A stretch of 64,000 bases of DNA from Nitratidesulfovibrio termitidis HI1 (GTDB lineage Bacteria > Desulfobacterota > Desulfovibrionia > Desulfovibrionales > Desulfovibrionaceae). Within the stretch, counting starts at the first letter, position 1. Every line of letters begins with the position of its first letter. The translations under genes and the position numbers were made by a program. Where the stretch lies: NCBI RefSeq assembly GCF_000504305.1, contig NZ_KI632512.1, forward strand, positions 1,672,250 through 1,736,249, given 5' to 3'. The notes under the pieces were generated by a model that had not been told where the DNA came from, ran no database searches, and was given only the letters and a program-made list of their open reading frames with translations. Shown piece by piece: positions 17,576 through 26,457 of this stretch.

Positions 17576-18652
17576 ATGTCCGATGCAGTATCCTGCGCCA
17601 CAACCGACCCAACCATCCCCGACACCACCGGGGCTCCCGACCTTTCGAACCCTACCCCCGACCTTTCCGGCCATGCCCCCGCCCGTGCCTCGCTGCTGCT
17701 GCCCGCGCTGGCGGCCTTGGGCGCGGTAACCCTGTGGGGCCTGTCCTTTCCGGCCATGAAGGTGGCCGTGCAGGCCCTTGGCCCCATGCCGCTGATGTGG
17801 GCGCGCATGATGGTGGCCATGGCGCTGCTGGCGCCCTTCACCGCCCGGCTGTTCCCGTCCCGCGCCATGGCCGTGGCTCCTTCCGGCACGCAGGTGCGGC
17901 GGGGTTTCTGGAGCGGCGTACCCCGGCGGCACAAGCTGCTGCTTCTGCCCACGGTTCTGCTGCAACCCTGCCTGTATTTTCTGTGCGAATCCAATGCGAT
18001 GCAGATGACAACAGCCTCGCAGGCCGGGGTCATTTCCGCCTCGGTGCCGTTGCTGGTGGGCGCGGGGGCATGGTTGTTCCTGGGCGAACGGCCTTCGCCC
18101 CGGCTGTGGGTGGGGGTGGCGTTCTCGTGCGGGGGGGTGGCCTGGCTGACCCTGTCCGGCGGGGCGGGCACCGAATCCGCACCCGACCCGTTGCTGGGCA
18201 ACCTGCTGGAACTTCTGGCCATGGCCTGCGCGGCGGGCAACATGGTGCTGGTGCGCAGGCTGTCCGCCCATGGAGAGCACGACGGCTTTCGCTGGAACCC
18301 GTGGACGCTCACGGCGTTGCAGACCCTGGCCGGGGCGCTGTTCTTCGCGCCGGGCGCGTACGCGGTGCTTGTCGGGGCGGGGCAATGGCCCAGCAATGTG
18401 GTGCTGGCGGTAATCTACCTTGGAGCAGGGTCGTCACTGGGCGCGTTCGGGCTGTTCAACTGGGCCACCAGCCATCTGCCCGCCAGCAGCGTGGGGGCCT
18501 TCATCAACCTGGTGCCGGTGACCGCCGTGGGGTTCGGCTGGCTGTGGCTTGGCGAAACCCTGAACGCCACCCAGATGCTGGCCGCCGCCGTGGTCATGGT
18601 GGGGGTGGCGCTGGGCACGGGCCGCCGCCGGCAACCTTCGTCATCCCTTTGA
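17576..18652 (+). CDS. DMT superfamily (EamA) transporter
   Basis: A 358-residue inner-membrane protein with about ten hydrophobic helices in two EamA repeats. The first is about residues 40-185 (LWGLSFPAMKVAVQALGP..MWARM) and the second about 200-345 (GAGSSLGAFGLFNWATSHLP, WLGETLN). This is the drug/metabolite exporter architecture. The ~38-residue N-terminal leader is Asp/Pro-rich and soluble. CGGAGA precedes ATG 17576. It probably exports an amino acid or metabolite under control of the adjacent AraC regulator (inference). Confidence 0.9.
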   Translation: MSDAVSCATTDPTIPDTTGAPDLSNPTPDLSGHAPARASLLLPALAALGAVTLWGLSFPAMKVAVQALGPMPLMWARMMVAMALLAPFTARLFPSRAMAVAPSGTQVRRGFWSGVPRRHKLLLLPTVLLQPCLYFLCESNAMQMTTASQAGVISASVPLLVGAGAWLFLGERPSPRLWVGVAFSCGGVAWLTLSGGAGTESAPDPLLGNLLELLAMACAAGNMVLVRRLSAHGEHDGFRWNPWTLTALQTLAGALFFAPGAYAVLVGAGQWPSNVVLAVIYLGAGSSLGAFGLFNWATSHLPASSVGAFINLVPVTAVGFGWLWLGETLNATQMLAAAVVMVGVALGTGRRRQPSSSL

Positions 18653-18660
18653 TGCGAAAA

Positions 18661-18691
18661 CGGGGCGCGAAGGAAATACCTTCGCGCCCCG
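18661..18691. terminator. Bidirectional terminator
   Basis: 13-bp perfect stem (cggggcgcgaagg) with loop aaata between convergent genes; T-rich on both sides (gatttt on +, gttttc on -). Confidence 0.85.
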
Positions 18692-18754
18692 CCTGATTTT
18701 CGAACGCATCCGGGGTCGTGGAAAAAACAGGTCGAGGTGGCTTTGCCATCACCC

Positions 18755-19510
18755 CTATTCGTAGGGAACGATCTCGCGCCGTGCCGTCCACGAACAGGGC
18801 GGGCGGATGCCATGGGCACGTACCCTGTCCAGCACGGCGGCAGGCGGGCCGAACAGCACCTGCCGCCCCCCGTCCAGCACCAGCATCAGGTCGGCCATGT
18901 CCACCACCGGCTCCAGTTCATGCACCGAAACCACCTGGGTCAGCCCGGCGGAACGGTTGCGTGACAGGATGTCGCGCAGCTCCAACGCCGCCGGGTGGTC
19001 CAGCCCGCTGAACGGCTCATCCAGCAGCAACAGGCCCGGCGCGGCAAGCAGGGCGGCGGCCAGACACAGCTTGCGCTTCTGCCCGTAGGACAGGGTGTGC
19101 ACCGGGCTATCCCAGTGCGCGGCAAGGCCGAACCGGCCCGCCGCCGCACGCGCGGCGGCCAGGGCGACCGCGCCTTGCGGGGTATGCGCAGGCGGTGCGA
19201 CAAGCAACAAATCTTCCGCCACCGTGGCCCCCAGCATCTGCATGTCCGCGTCCTGCAGCACCAGCGCGGCATGGCGGCGCAGTGCAGCTTCCGCGCCGGG
19301 GCACTGGTGCCCGGCCACGTCCAGCGTGCCGCCTTCCGCCCGCAGCAACCCGGCCAGCAGTTGCAGCAGGGTGGTCTTGCCGCTGCCGTTGACCCCGCAC
19401 AGGCACAGCAACGCGCCGGGCGGCACGGAAAATTCCGCCCCGTCCAGCGCGGGGCCAGCCCCCGCCGGGGTACCGGGATGGGTGTAGCGCAACCCCCTGG
19501 CGACAATCAT
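18755..19510 (-). CDS. ECF-type ABC transporter ATPase (biotin, BioM-like)
   Basis: A 251-residue ATPase with Walker A GVNGSGKTT (residues ~39-47), Q-loop VLQDADMQMLG, signature LSYGQKRKL and Walker B LLLLDEPFSGLD. The Q-loop DADMQMLG and the LSYGQ signature are characteristic of cobalt/biotin ECF ATPases. ATG 19510 is chosen because it overlaps the bioY stop (ATGA) and homology starts there. It couples to BioY to drive vitamin uptake. No T-component (BioN) gene is adjacent, so either it is shared with another ECF module or BioY functions with this ATPase alone. Confidence 0.88.
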   Translation of the reverse strand: MIVARGLRYTHPGTPAGAGPALDGAEFSVPPGALLCLCGVNGSGKTTLLQLLAGLLRAEGGTLDVAGHQCPGAEAALRRHAALVLQDADMQMLGATVAEDLLLVAPPAHTPQGAVALAAARAAAGRFGLAAHWDSPVHTLSYGQKRKLCLAAALLAAPGLLLLDEPFSGLDHPAALELRDILSRNRSAGLTQVVSVHELEPVVDMADLMLVLDGGRQVLFGPPAAVLDRVRAHGIRPPCSWTARREIVPYE

Positions 19511-20076
19511 CGGGACAACAGCCTTCGCACGGCCAGAAACCGCCATGCGGCCACGGCCAGCACAACCTTCACCACATCGCCGGGCAGAAAGGGCAGCACG
19601 CCCACCGCCACGGCGCGTGCCGCATCGATATCCAGCACTTGCATCAGCCGGGCCGCACCCGCCAGATAGGCCACGGCCAGCCCGGCAAGGCAGCAGCACA
19701 GGGCCAGCGCGACATGGGGCCAGCGGATGGCGGCATCCCGCGTTTCACGCCCCCTCAGCCCGCCGAATCCGGCAATGCAGGCCATGCAGGCGAACCCGAA
19801 CAGATAGCCCCCGGTGGGCCCCAACAGATGGGCGAACCCGGCCTTGCCGCCGGAAAACACCGGCAACCCCATCACTCCGGCCAGCACGTACAGCAGCATG
19901 GCCCCGGCTCCGCGCGCGGGACCGAGCACCAGGCCGGCCAGCGCCACGAACAGGGTCTGCAAGGTCACCGGCACCGGCCCCACGGGCAGCATGACCATGG
20001 CCCCCACGGCAATGAGCGCGGCCATCAGGGCCGTCCAGACAAGGCGGTGCAGGCCCGCCAGCGGGGCGTCGTGCAT
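19507..20076 (-). CDS. bioY: Biotin transporter BioY
   Basis: A 189-residue S-component, six predicted membrane helices. LPVGPVPVTLQTL and GLPVFSGGKAG..LLGPTGGYLFGF are BioY signature sequences that line the biotin site. ATG 20076 has GGGAGA just upstream; a longer in-frame start lacks a ribosome site. It is the first gene of a two-gene leftward operon with the ATPase, overlapping by 4 bp. Regulation by biotin via BirA is usual for the family; I see no clear BirA box. Confidence 0.93.
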   Translation of the reverse strand: MHDAPLAGLHRLVWTALMAALIAVGAMVMLPVGPVPVTLQTLFVALAGLVLGPARGAGAMLLYVLAGVMGLPVFSGGKAGFAHLLGPTGGYLFGFACMACIAGFGGLRGRETRDAAIRWPHVALALCCCLAGLAVAYLAGAARLMQVLDIDAARAVAVGVLPFLPGDVVKVVLAVAAWRFLAVRRLLSR

Positions 20077-20395
20077 GGGTCTCCCGTCCGCGTCCGCGCG
20101 GGGTTGTGGTGTGCGTCCGCACCATAGGGCCACGCCCCGCGCCGGTCAACGAGGGGCGCGGAGGCGGCGCTACAATGACCGTGTATTCGAACCTGACAAG
20201 GTCATCTCCGCCCCCGCAAACGAGGCCCCGCCTTTCAGCGTCCCCCCAACCCGACGCCCGCGCACTGACGGCATGGAGCGCAGACCTCACAGCCTGACGC
20301 AGCATCACGCCCCTCCCCCGCTCCATACCGCGCTGGACGGCGATGAACGTCCCTGCTATGCACCCGGCCAGTCAACCATCCCTTCAGGAACCGCC
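20077..20395. other. Divergent intergenic region between bioY and a methyltransferase
   Basis: No gene or clear promoter is recognisable in this 319-bp stretch. Confidence 0.35.
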
Positions 20396-21166
20396 ATGTC
20401 AGTCCCATCATCCCCTTCGTCCGGATCTGCATCATCCCCCTGCCGCCCCGACACCTATGCGCCCGTGGTCGAGGTGCATGCCTGTGGCCGCGCCTGGACG
20501 CTGGAGCGCCACGCCGACCTCGAATCGCTGTGGGAAGAACTGGCCGCCTGCGATACCCCCAACCCCGTGGCGAAGACCACCGGCACGGCGGATGCGGCCC
20601 GCGCCGCCTTCGTGGACGACGAGCGGCTGCCCTACTGGACCGAGTTGTGGCCCGCCAGCCTTGGCCTGGCGGAATGGCTGGCCGAAAACCGCGCCGCCCT
20701 GCAAGGCCGCCGTTGCCTGGACCTGGGCTGCGGGCTGGGGCTTACGGCCATCATCGGGCAGTGGCTGGGCGCGCGGGTCATCGGCATGGACTACGAGGAA
20801 GAGGCCCTGCGCTTTGCCCGGCTGAACGCCGCGCGCAACAGCGTGGCGCAACCCCTGTGGACGGTGATGGACTGGCGCGTGCCCGCCGTGGCTGCCCGCT
20901 CGCTGGACATGGTCTGGGCGGGCGACATCATGTACGAGCGCCGGTTCGTGGCACCCGTCAGCGACTTTCTGGACTATTCCGTGGCACGCGACGGGGTGGT
21001 CTGGGTGGCGGAACCGGGCAGAAACGTGTACGCTACCTTCCGCGAAACACTGGAGGCCCGTGGCTGGACCACGCGCTGCGCCCGCACCATGCAGGTGGAC
21101 GCGCTGTATCGGCAGGCCGAACGTGTCACCATACATCTCTGGGAGATGCGCCCCGCGCGCGCCTAG
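20396..21166 (+). CDS. Class I SAM-dependent methyltransferase
   Basis: A 256-residue cytoplasmic protein. [10 protein letters not shown] (residues ~102-111) is motif I binding S-adenosylmethionine, followed by acidic GMDYEEEAL (motif II). [17 protein letters not shown] just before motif I and WAGDIMYE resemble the Methyltransf_16 / METTL21-ETFB lysine methyltransferase group, so the substrate may be a protein side chain (inference). AGGAA precedes ATG 20396. It lies 94 bp before nikR, and a link to nickel is not evident. Confidence 0.85.
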   Translation: MSVPSSPSSGSASSPCRPDTYAPVVEVHACGRAWTLERHADLESLWEELAACDTPNPVAKTTGTADAARAAFVDDERLPYWTELWPASLGLAEWLAENRAALQGRRCLDLGCGLGLTAIIGQWLGARVIGMDYEEEALRFARLNAARNSVAQPLWTVMDWRVPAVAARSLDMVWAGDIMYERRFVAPVSDFLDYSVARDGVVWVAEPGRNVYATFRETLEARGWTTRCARTMQVDALYRQAERVTIHLWEMRPARA

Positions 21167-21260
21167 AGGGTGCCCCTCTGAAAGACATTTTTCGGATATC
21201 CCCCGCCTCCGGGCCGCCCGTTCACCGCAGGACACCGCCACCGCAACCACAGGAGCCGTT

Positions 21261-21680
21261 ATGGGCCGCACCATCCGCTTCGGCGTCTCCCTTGATTCCG
21301 ACCTGCTCGAAAAATTCGATGCGTTGTGCGACGACCGCTGCTACCAGACCCGGTCGGAAGCCATCCGCGACCTGATCCGCAACACCCTGGTCCAGCAGGA
21401 GTGGGAAGACACGGACCGCGAAATCGCGGGCACCCTGACCATCGTGTACGACCACCACAAGAGCGATCTGGCCCAGCGGCTGACCGAAATCCAGCACGAT
21501 CACCACGGCATCATCATCACCTCGCTGCACGTGCACCTGGACCACCACAACTGCCTTGAAGTGCTGGTGCTGAAAGGCCCCGGCGTGGAAGTGCGCGCGC
21601 TGTCGCAGCGGCTCATCTCCACCAAGGGCGTGAAGCACGGCAAGCTTTCGCTTACCACGACCGGCCAGGACCTCACCTAA
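21261..21680 (+). CDS. nikR: Nickel-responsive regulator NikR
   Basis: A 139-residue ribbon-helix-helix repressor that senses nickel. The N-terminal RHH ([26 protein letters not shown]) binds operators. The ACT-like C-terminal domain carries H79, H90, H92 and C98, exactly the spacing of the E. coli square-planar Ni site (76/87/89/95). AGGAG precedes ATG 21261. It is followed 18 bp later by folE2, so the two may be cotranscribed. Nickel control is expected in a hydrogenase-rich organism. Confidence 0.96.
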   Translation: MGRTIRFGVSLDSDLLEKFDALCDDRCYQTRSEAIRDLIRNTLVQQEWEDTDREIAGTLTIVYDHHKSDLAQRLTEIQHDHHGIIITSLHVHLDHHNCLEVLVLKGPGVEVRALSQRLISTKGVKHGKLSLTTTGQDLT

Positions 21681-21698
21681 GGATTTTTCAGGCATCAC

Positions 21699-22478
21699 AT
21701 GGAAGACGTACAGAACAGCCCCGCGCAAGTGGCCATGCCCATCGACCGCGTGGGGGTGAAGAACCTCAAGCTGCCCCTGGTGGTCAGCGATCGCGCCCAG
21801 GGCCGCCAGCACACCGTGGCCACCGTGGACATCGGCGTGGACCTGCCCGCCGAGTTCAAGGGCACGCACATGAGCCGCTTCGTCGAGGCGCTGGAGAACT
21901 GGTCCGAGGAACTGGACTACCACTCCATGAAGCGCCTGCTCGAAGACGTGAAGGAACGGCTGCACGCCCGCAAGGCCTACGCGCTGTTCCGCTTTCCCTA
22001 CTTCGTGCGCAAGGGCGCGCCCGCAACGGCCAGTTCGGGCCTTGTATGGTACGAATGCCGCCTGACCGGCGAACTGGGCGACGGCAAGCCCTCGTTCCTG
22101 CTGGAACTGGAAGTGCCTGTGATGACCGTGTGCCCGTGCTCCAAGGCCATCAGCGACGAAGGGGCGCACAGCCAGCGCGCGGTCGTGCGCATGTCCATCC
22201 GCATGACCGGGTTCAGCTGGATGGAAGAGTTCATCGACCTGGCCGAGGCGGCGGGTTCGTCACCCGTGTACACCCTGCTGAAGCGCGAGGACGAGAAGTT
22301 CGTCACCGAGGACGCCTTCGCCCATCCGACGTTTGTGGAAGACGTGGTGCGCGCGGCGGCCCAGCGCCTGGAAGCCCACCAGCACGTGGCCTGGTTCCGG
22401 GTGGAGGTGGAAAGCTTCGAATCCATCCACTGCCACAACGCCTTCGCCAGCATCGAGCGAGAGGTGCGCAAGGGGTAG
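21699..22478 (+). CDS. folE2: GTP cyclohydrolase FolE2 (type IB)
   Basis: A 259-residue enzyme that converts GTP to dihydroneopterin triphosphate, first step of folate (and queuosine) synthesis. [14 protein letters not shown] contains the metal-binding Cys of type IB enzymes, and [13 protein letters not shown] is the conserved C-terminal region. Type IB enzymes accept metals other than zinc. It may form an operon with nikR. Together with folC and queF in the window it covers parts of the folate/deazapurine routes. A terminator follows at 22554. Confidence 0.95.
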   Translation: MEDVQNSPAQVAMPIDRVGVKNLKLPLVVSDRAQGRQHTVATVDIGVDLPAEFKGTHMSRFVEALENWSEELDYHSMKRLLEDVKERLHARKAYALFRFPYFVRKGAPATASSGLVWYECRLTGELGDGKPSFLLELEVPVMTVCPCSKAISDEGAHSQRAVVRMSIRMTGFSWMEEFIDLAEAAGSSPVYTLLKREDEKFVTEDAFAHPTFVEDVVRAAAQRLEAHQHVAWFRVEVESFESIHCHNAFASIEREVRKG

Positions 22479-22553
22479 CCCCCCCTGCCGCCGGATGCGA
22501 TGTTCGCGCCGCCCTCCTCTCGCGGCACATCGTTCAATCCGTCCGCACAGCAG

Positions 22554-22587
22554 GCATCCCCGGCAACCCGCCGGGGATGCTTTTTTT
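22554..22587 (+). terminator. Rho-independent terminator after folE2
   Basis: 11-bp stem gcatccccggc with its complement, 5-base loop, then ttttttt. Confidence 0.92.
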
Positions 22588-22729
22588 CATGCGCCCGCAC
22601 CGGCCACGAACCGCCACGCGCGATTCTCCCCCGCCGCCCCCGTGACAGGCGGCGTGATCGGTTTTAGTATCTGTCTTGGGGACGGGGACAGGAGACGGGG
22701 GGAGACCGCCTCCGCGCAGGAGACACGCC

Positions 22730-23146
22730 ATGATCGACGGATTCGGCACACCGCTCAGCGCACTGGATGCCTTCGGCACGTCCATGGCCGTCACGGCCAA
22801 CAACGTGGCGAACATGAACACGGACGAATTCCGTGCCTCAGACGTGCGCCTGCAAACCGGTCCCCCGGAACAGGGTGGACAGGTCCAAAACGGGCAGGAG
22901 CAAGGCGTGCAGGTGGCGGAAATCCGCCAGAGCACCACCGAAGGCCCCCTGCGCATGGACCTGCGCCGCGTGGTGAACGAGGACGGCAGCGTCTCCGTGG
23001 AACAGGGCATCGTCGAAGGCAGCAACACCGACGTGGCCAAGGAAATGGTGACCATGCTCACGGACCAGCGCGCCTTCGAGGCCAACGCCGCCGTGGTGCG
23101 CGCACGGGATGACATGACGGGGATACTCGTCGACCGCTTCGTCTAG
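22730..23146 (+). CDS. Flagellar basal-body rod-like protein
   Basis: A 138-residue protein with the N-terminal rod signature (FGTPLSALDAFGTSMAVTANN, then VANMNTDEF) and the C-terminal EMVTMLTDQRAFEANAAVVRA helix shared by FlgB/FlgC/FlgG rod and hook proteins. Length fits FlgC, but the usual FlgC middle is missing, and no other flagellar gene is near. It is an orphan rod-type subunit rather than the canonical FlgC (inference). AGGAGACACGCC precedes ATG 22730. Confidence 0.8.
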   Translation: MIDGFGTPLSALDAFGTSMAVTANNVANMNTDEFRASDVRLQTGPPEQGGQVQNGQEQGVQVAEIRQSTTEGPLRMDLRRVVNEDGSVSVEQGIVEGSNTDVAKEMVTMLTDQRAFEANAAVVRARDDMTGILVDRFV

Positions 23147-23294
23147 CTTCCGAAACCCTTGCCCGCCAACCGGGCCGTGCTTATCCTGAAAGGAAGGAAA
23201 AGAGGAAAGGCAGGAGAGCGGAAGGCCCGCTGCAACCGAGGGGCATCGCCCCGCAGTCCACCGGCGCATGCGCCGGGTAGAGCCAAGGCAACAT

Positions 23295-23335
23295 GCGCGC
23301 CGCGCACCCGCAGGGGTATGCGGCGCGCTTCTTTT
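23295..23335 (+). terminator. Terminator after the rod-like gene
   Basis: 9-bp stem gcgcgccgc/gcggcgcgc, 16-base loop, then ttcttttt; convergent with the AEC gene. Confidence 0.75.
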
Positions 23336-23364
23336 TCGCCTTTTCCGTCTTCTTGGGGATGGCG

Positions 23365-24387
23365 CTACAGCAGTTCCAGCCCCCGCAACAGCACCACGGC
23401 GCCGAACAGCGTCAGCGCCGAAAGCAGGGTGCTCACCACGATGGCCCGCGAGGTGTCGCGCGCGCCCGCGCCGTAGCTTTCCGCCACCACGTAGGCCACC
23501 GCCGCCGTGGGCATGGCCGCGAACAGCACCCCCATGCCCAGCCACTGCCCGCGCACCCCGAACGCCCACAGGCACAGCCAGGTCAGCGCCGGGTGGGCGA
23601 ACAGCTTCACCACGTTCACCACCACCTGCCGGACCAGCGGCGAAAGGGCCTGCGGGTCGCATTCGCCGCCGTCCCCAGAGCCGCTCCCCACGCCGTCGGG
23701 CGGACAGCCCGCCCCTTCTGCGGTCAGCTGTGCGGCCAGCACCATGCCAATGCCGAACAGCGCGCACGGCGAGGCCGTGGCCCCCAGCATGGAGGCCATG
23801 GCGGCCACCGGGCGGGCCAGCCCCAGCCCGGAAAGACTCACCGCCACACCGGCCACCGAGGCCAGCAGGATCGGATTGCGGCCAAGGGCCATGGCCACCT
23901 CGCGCAGTACCCGCAACGACAGGCCGCCCCCCCTGCGAATGGCCTCCAGCCGGGCCATGGTCACCAGCAGCACGGCAAGGCAGAGCACGGAGACCATGCC
24001 CCCGGCCAGTACCGCGTCGTCGCTGCCGGGCACCAGCGCGGTGACAATGGGCAATCCGAGAAAGGCACTGTTGGGAAAACTGGCGGCCTGGGCCAGCACG
24101 GCCACGTCCGGCCCGTGACGCCGCCCCCAGCGCGAACACAGCAGATAGCCCAGCGCAAAGGCCAGCAGCATGCCCGCCACGGTACCCGCGGCAAAGCCGC
24201 CGCGCGCCAGTTCTTCCGGCGTCTTGCGGGCCACTGCGTAGAACAGCAGCGCAGGCAGCGATACCCGGAACACGAACTGGTTCAGGGCGGCAGGGGTGCC
24301 CTTGGGCAGGCTGCCCATGCGCTCCACGCACATGCCCAGCACGATGATGCCGAACACCGGGACCAGGGCGGAAAGAATGTCGAGCAC
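23365..24387 (-). CDS. AEC family transporter
   Basis: A 340-residue inner-membrane carrier of the auxin-efflux-carrier family, about ten helices. SALVPVFGIIVLGMCVERMG, QAASFPNSAFLGLPI and PLVRQVVVNVVKLFAHPALTW match the family, which includes malate/malonate carriers. GTG 24387 is preferred because GGGAG lies 6 bases upstream and homology begins there. An ATG at 24453 would add 22 residues. A GSGSGDGGE linker lies between the two halves. Substrate unknown, probably an organic acid. Confidence 0.82.
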   Translation of the reverse strand: MLDILSALVPVFGIIVLGMCVERMGSLPKGTPAALNQFVFRVSLPALLFYAVARKTPEELARGGFAAGTVAGMLLAFALGYLLCSRWGRRHGPDVAVLAQAASFPNSAFLGLPIVTALVPGSDDAVLAGGMVSVLCLAVLLVTMARLEAIRRGGGLSLRVLREVAMALGRNPILLASVAGVAVSLSGLGLARPVAAMASMLGATASPCALFGIGMVLAAQLTAEGAGCPPDGVGSGSGDGGECDPQALSPLVRQVVVNVVKLFAHPALTWLCLWAFGVRGQWLGMGVLFAAMPTAAVAYVVAESYGAGARDTSRAIVVSTLLSALTLFGAVVLLRGLELL

Positions 24388-25074
24388 GGAAAACTCCCGG
24401 GCGGACTGGCTACCGCCCGACTTTGGCAAACCTTGGTCGACGTTGGCAGGCATTGGTCGGCCCCTTGTGGACTCATGGCGGACCCACGGCAGACCGGATG
24501 CGCGGCAACGACTGCCGATGAAGGGGACTTCTTCAAGCATACGGCGGCACGGCCACGCGGGCAAGGTACGCACCTGCCGGATACCGTCCCCCTGCTCAAC
24601 TGTCCCCTATTCAATTGTTCCCTGCTCAGCAGGCCGATGCATCTGCCGGCACTCCCTGCTCCCTGCCCGGCCAGCACGCATCCGTGCCCTGCATGCCCGG
24701 GCGCGAACATGCAGGGCGTGCGCAGCCGCACGTACCGCCGCACCTGTGTGGACGAATGATGATGCATGGTGGCCCTTGCCCCGACCCGGCGCGCCGAAGC
24801 CGCTTTTTTTGCCCCTATACTTGACTTCGCGTCAGCGAATTGACACTGATGTAGCCAAGCGTGCCATGTCGCCCGAGTTCCGGATTGCAAATGCAGGAGC
24901 CGCCGGGGCTTTCGGGCCGTGTGCACACGCGCACGGGCAACTGTCCGCAGGACAGTCCGGGTTGGTCCTGCCAGGCGCCACCGGACTGCGTGCCGACCGG
25001 CAAGCCGGGCAAAGCGCGCATCGGGGTGGCACGGGGGGAGCGGGACACATTCAGTGAGCCTTCCGGGAGAGGGA
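24388..25074. other. Long intergenic region between divergent AEC and sigma-54 activator genes
   Basis: No gene supported in 687 bp. It contains a 10-bp hairpin gccctgcatg/catgcagggc (24686-24717) and a 7-bp hairpin actgtcc/ggacagt (24940-24956). Both could be operators or RNA structures. No clear promoter for either gene. Confidence 0.45.
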
Positions 25075-26127
25075 ATGGATCTCGACACCAGCGGCATCAT
25101 TGGCCAAAGCACATCGCTCAGGGACGTCTTCCGCATTCTGGCCAAAGTGGCCCCCACCGACAGCACCGTGCTCGTCACGGGCGAATCGGGCACCGGCAAG
25201 GAACTTCTGGTGCGCGCGCTGCATTCCAACAGCCAGCGCCGGTCCATGCCCTTCGTGCCCATCAACTGCGGTGCCATTCCCAAGGAACTTCTGGAATCGG
25301 AGCTCTTCGGCCACGAAAAGGGCGCCTTCACCCATGCCATCCGTTCGCGGCCTGGCCGGTTCGAACTGGCCGACGGCGGCACCATCTTTCTGGACGAAAT
25401 AGGCGAGATGGACCTGACGTTGCAGGTCAAGATCCTGCGCGTGCTGCAAGAGAAGGAAATCGAGCGCGTGGGCGGCGCGGGGGTGAAGAAGGTGGACGTG
25501 CGCATCGTGGCCGCCACCAACCGCGACCTCGAGCGCGAGGTAGCCGCCGGGCGCTTCCGCGAAGACCTGTACTACCGCCTCAACGTCATCCCCCTGCACC
25601 TGCCCGCCCTGCGCGAGCGCGGCGGCGACATTCTGGTGCTGGCCGAACATTTCATGCGCCGCTTCTGCGAACGCAAGGGCCGCCGCTGCCTTGCGCTGGC
25701 GTCCGACACGCGCAAGGTGCTGGCCGCCTATTCGTGGCCGGGCAACGTGCGCGAACTGGAAAACTTCATGGAGCGGCTCAGCATCCTCGCCGACGACGAC
25801 GTGGTGCCCCCTGCCGACCTGCCCCGCAAGATACTGGACGAGGTGGGCGACATCGTCTCCCTGCCGGAACCGACCCCGCCCGACCCGCTGCCCGTTGTCG
25901 CAGGCGCCGTTTCCGGCGGCATGCCTGCCGGATTCAGCTGGCCCACCATCACCGACCTGCGCGACAAGGGACTGAACCTCAAGGATTTTCTGGATACCGT
26001 GGAAGAACGCCTGCTGGACGAGGCCCTGACCATGGCCGAGGGCGTGAAGAACCAGGCCGCGGAAATTCTGGGCATCAAGCGCACCACGCTCATCGAGAAG
26101 CTGAAGAAGAAACGCACCGACTCGTGA
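25075..26127 (+). CDS. Sigma-54-dependent transcriptional activator, single AAA+ domain
   Basis: A 350-residue enhancer-binding protein lacking a receiver domain. Walker A GESGTGKE (residues 36-43) and Walker B GGTIFLDE (101-108) are intact. The sigma-54 contact loop reads GAFTHA (83-88) rather than GAFTGA. SWPGNVRELEN and the C-terminal Fis-type helix-turn-helix (DEALTMAEGVKNQAAEILGI..TTLIEKL) complete the family. ATG 25075 follows GGGAGAGGG. Being receiver-less, it probably responds to a partner or to expression level, as PspF/FleQ-type proteins do. The next gene has a near-consensus sigma-54 promoter, its likely target. Confidence 0.92.
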   Translation: MDLDTSGIIGQSTSLRDVFRILAKVAPTDSTVLVTGESGTGKELLVRALHSNSQRRSMPFVPINCGAIPKELLESELFGHEKGAFTHAIRSRPGRFELADGGTIFLDEIGEMDLTLQVKILRVLQEKEIERVGGAGVKKVDVRIVAATNRDLEREVAAGRFREDLYYRLNVIPLHLPALRERGGDILVLAEHFMRRFCERKGRRCLALASDTRKVLAAYSWPGNVRELENFMERLSILADDDVVPPADLPRKILDEVGDIVSLPEPTPPDPLPVVAGAVSGGMPAGFSWPTITDLRDKGLNLKDFLDTVEERLLDEALTMAEGVKNQAAEILGIKRTTLIEKLKKKRTDS

Positions 26128-26342
26128 CCGCCGCCTGCCCCCGACGCTCCCCCCCGACGCGCCGCCCGGACGCGCCACCCGAATGCCGGGGGACAGACGC
26201 CAGGGTACGGACGCCGCCGGGATCCGGGCGGGCTGCATGCGCCTGACGGGCGGGGCGCACCCGGACCACATGGGTCGCTCCAGTGCGGAACAGACGGGAC
26301 AAGATGGCCCAGACAGCACGGGCGGGGCGCAGGTGTCCACCG

Positions 26343-26358
26343 TTGCACGTTTTTTGCT
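26343..26358 (+). promoter_or_regulatory. Sigma-54 (-24/-12) promoter
   Basis: TTGCACG, 4 bp, TTGCT; one mismatch to TGGCACG-N4-TTGCW. It is 100 bp upstream of the TPR gene start and directly downstream of the activator gene. Confidence 0.7.
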
Positions 26359-26457
26359 AAGGCTTAGTGCCCGCGTCGGTTTTTTCCCGCCGCCATGCCG
26401 GGCGGCATGCCGTTCCCGCCGCATGCCCATGTACGCGTACATGCACAGGATTCTTGC

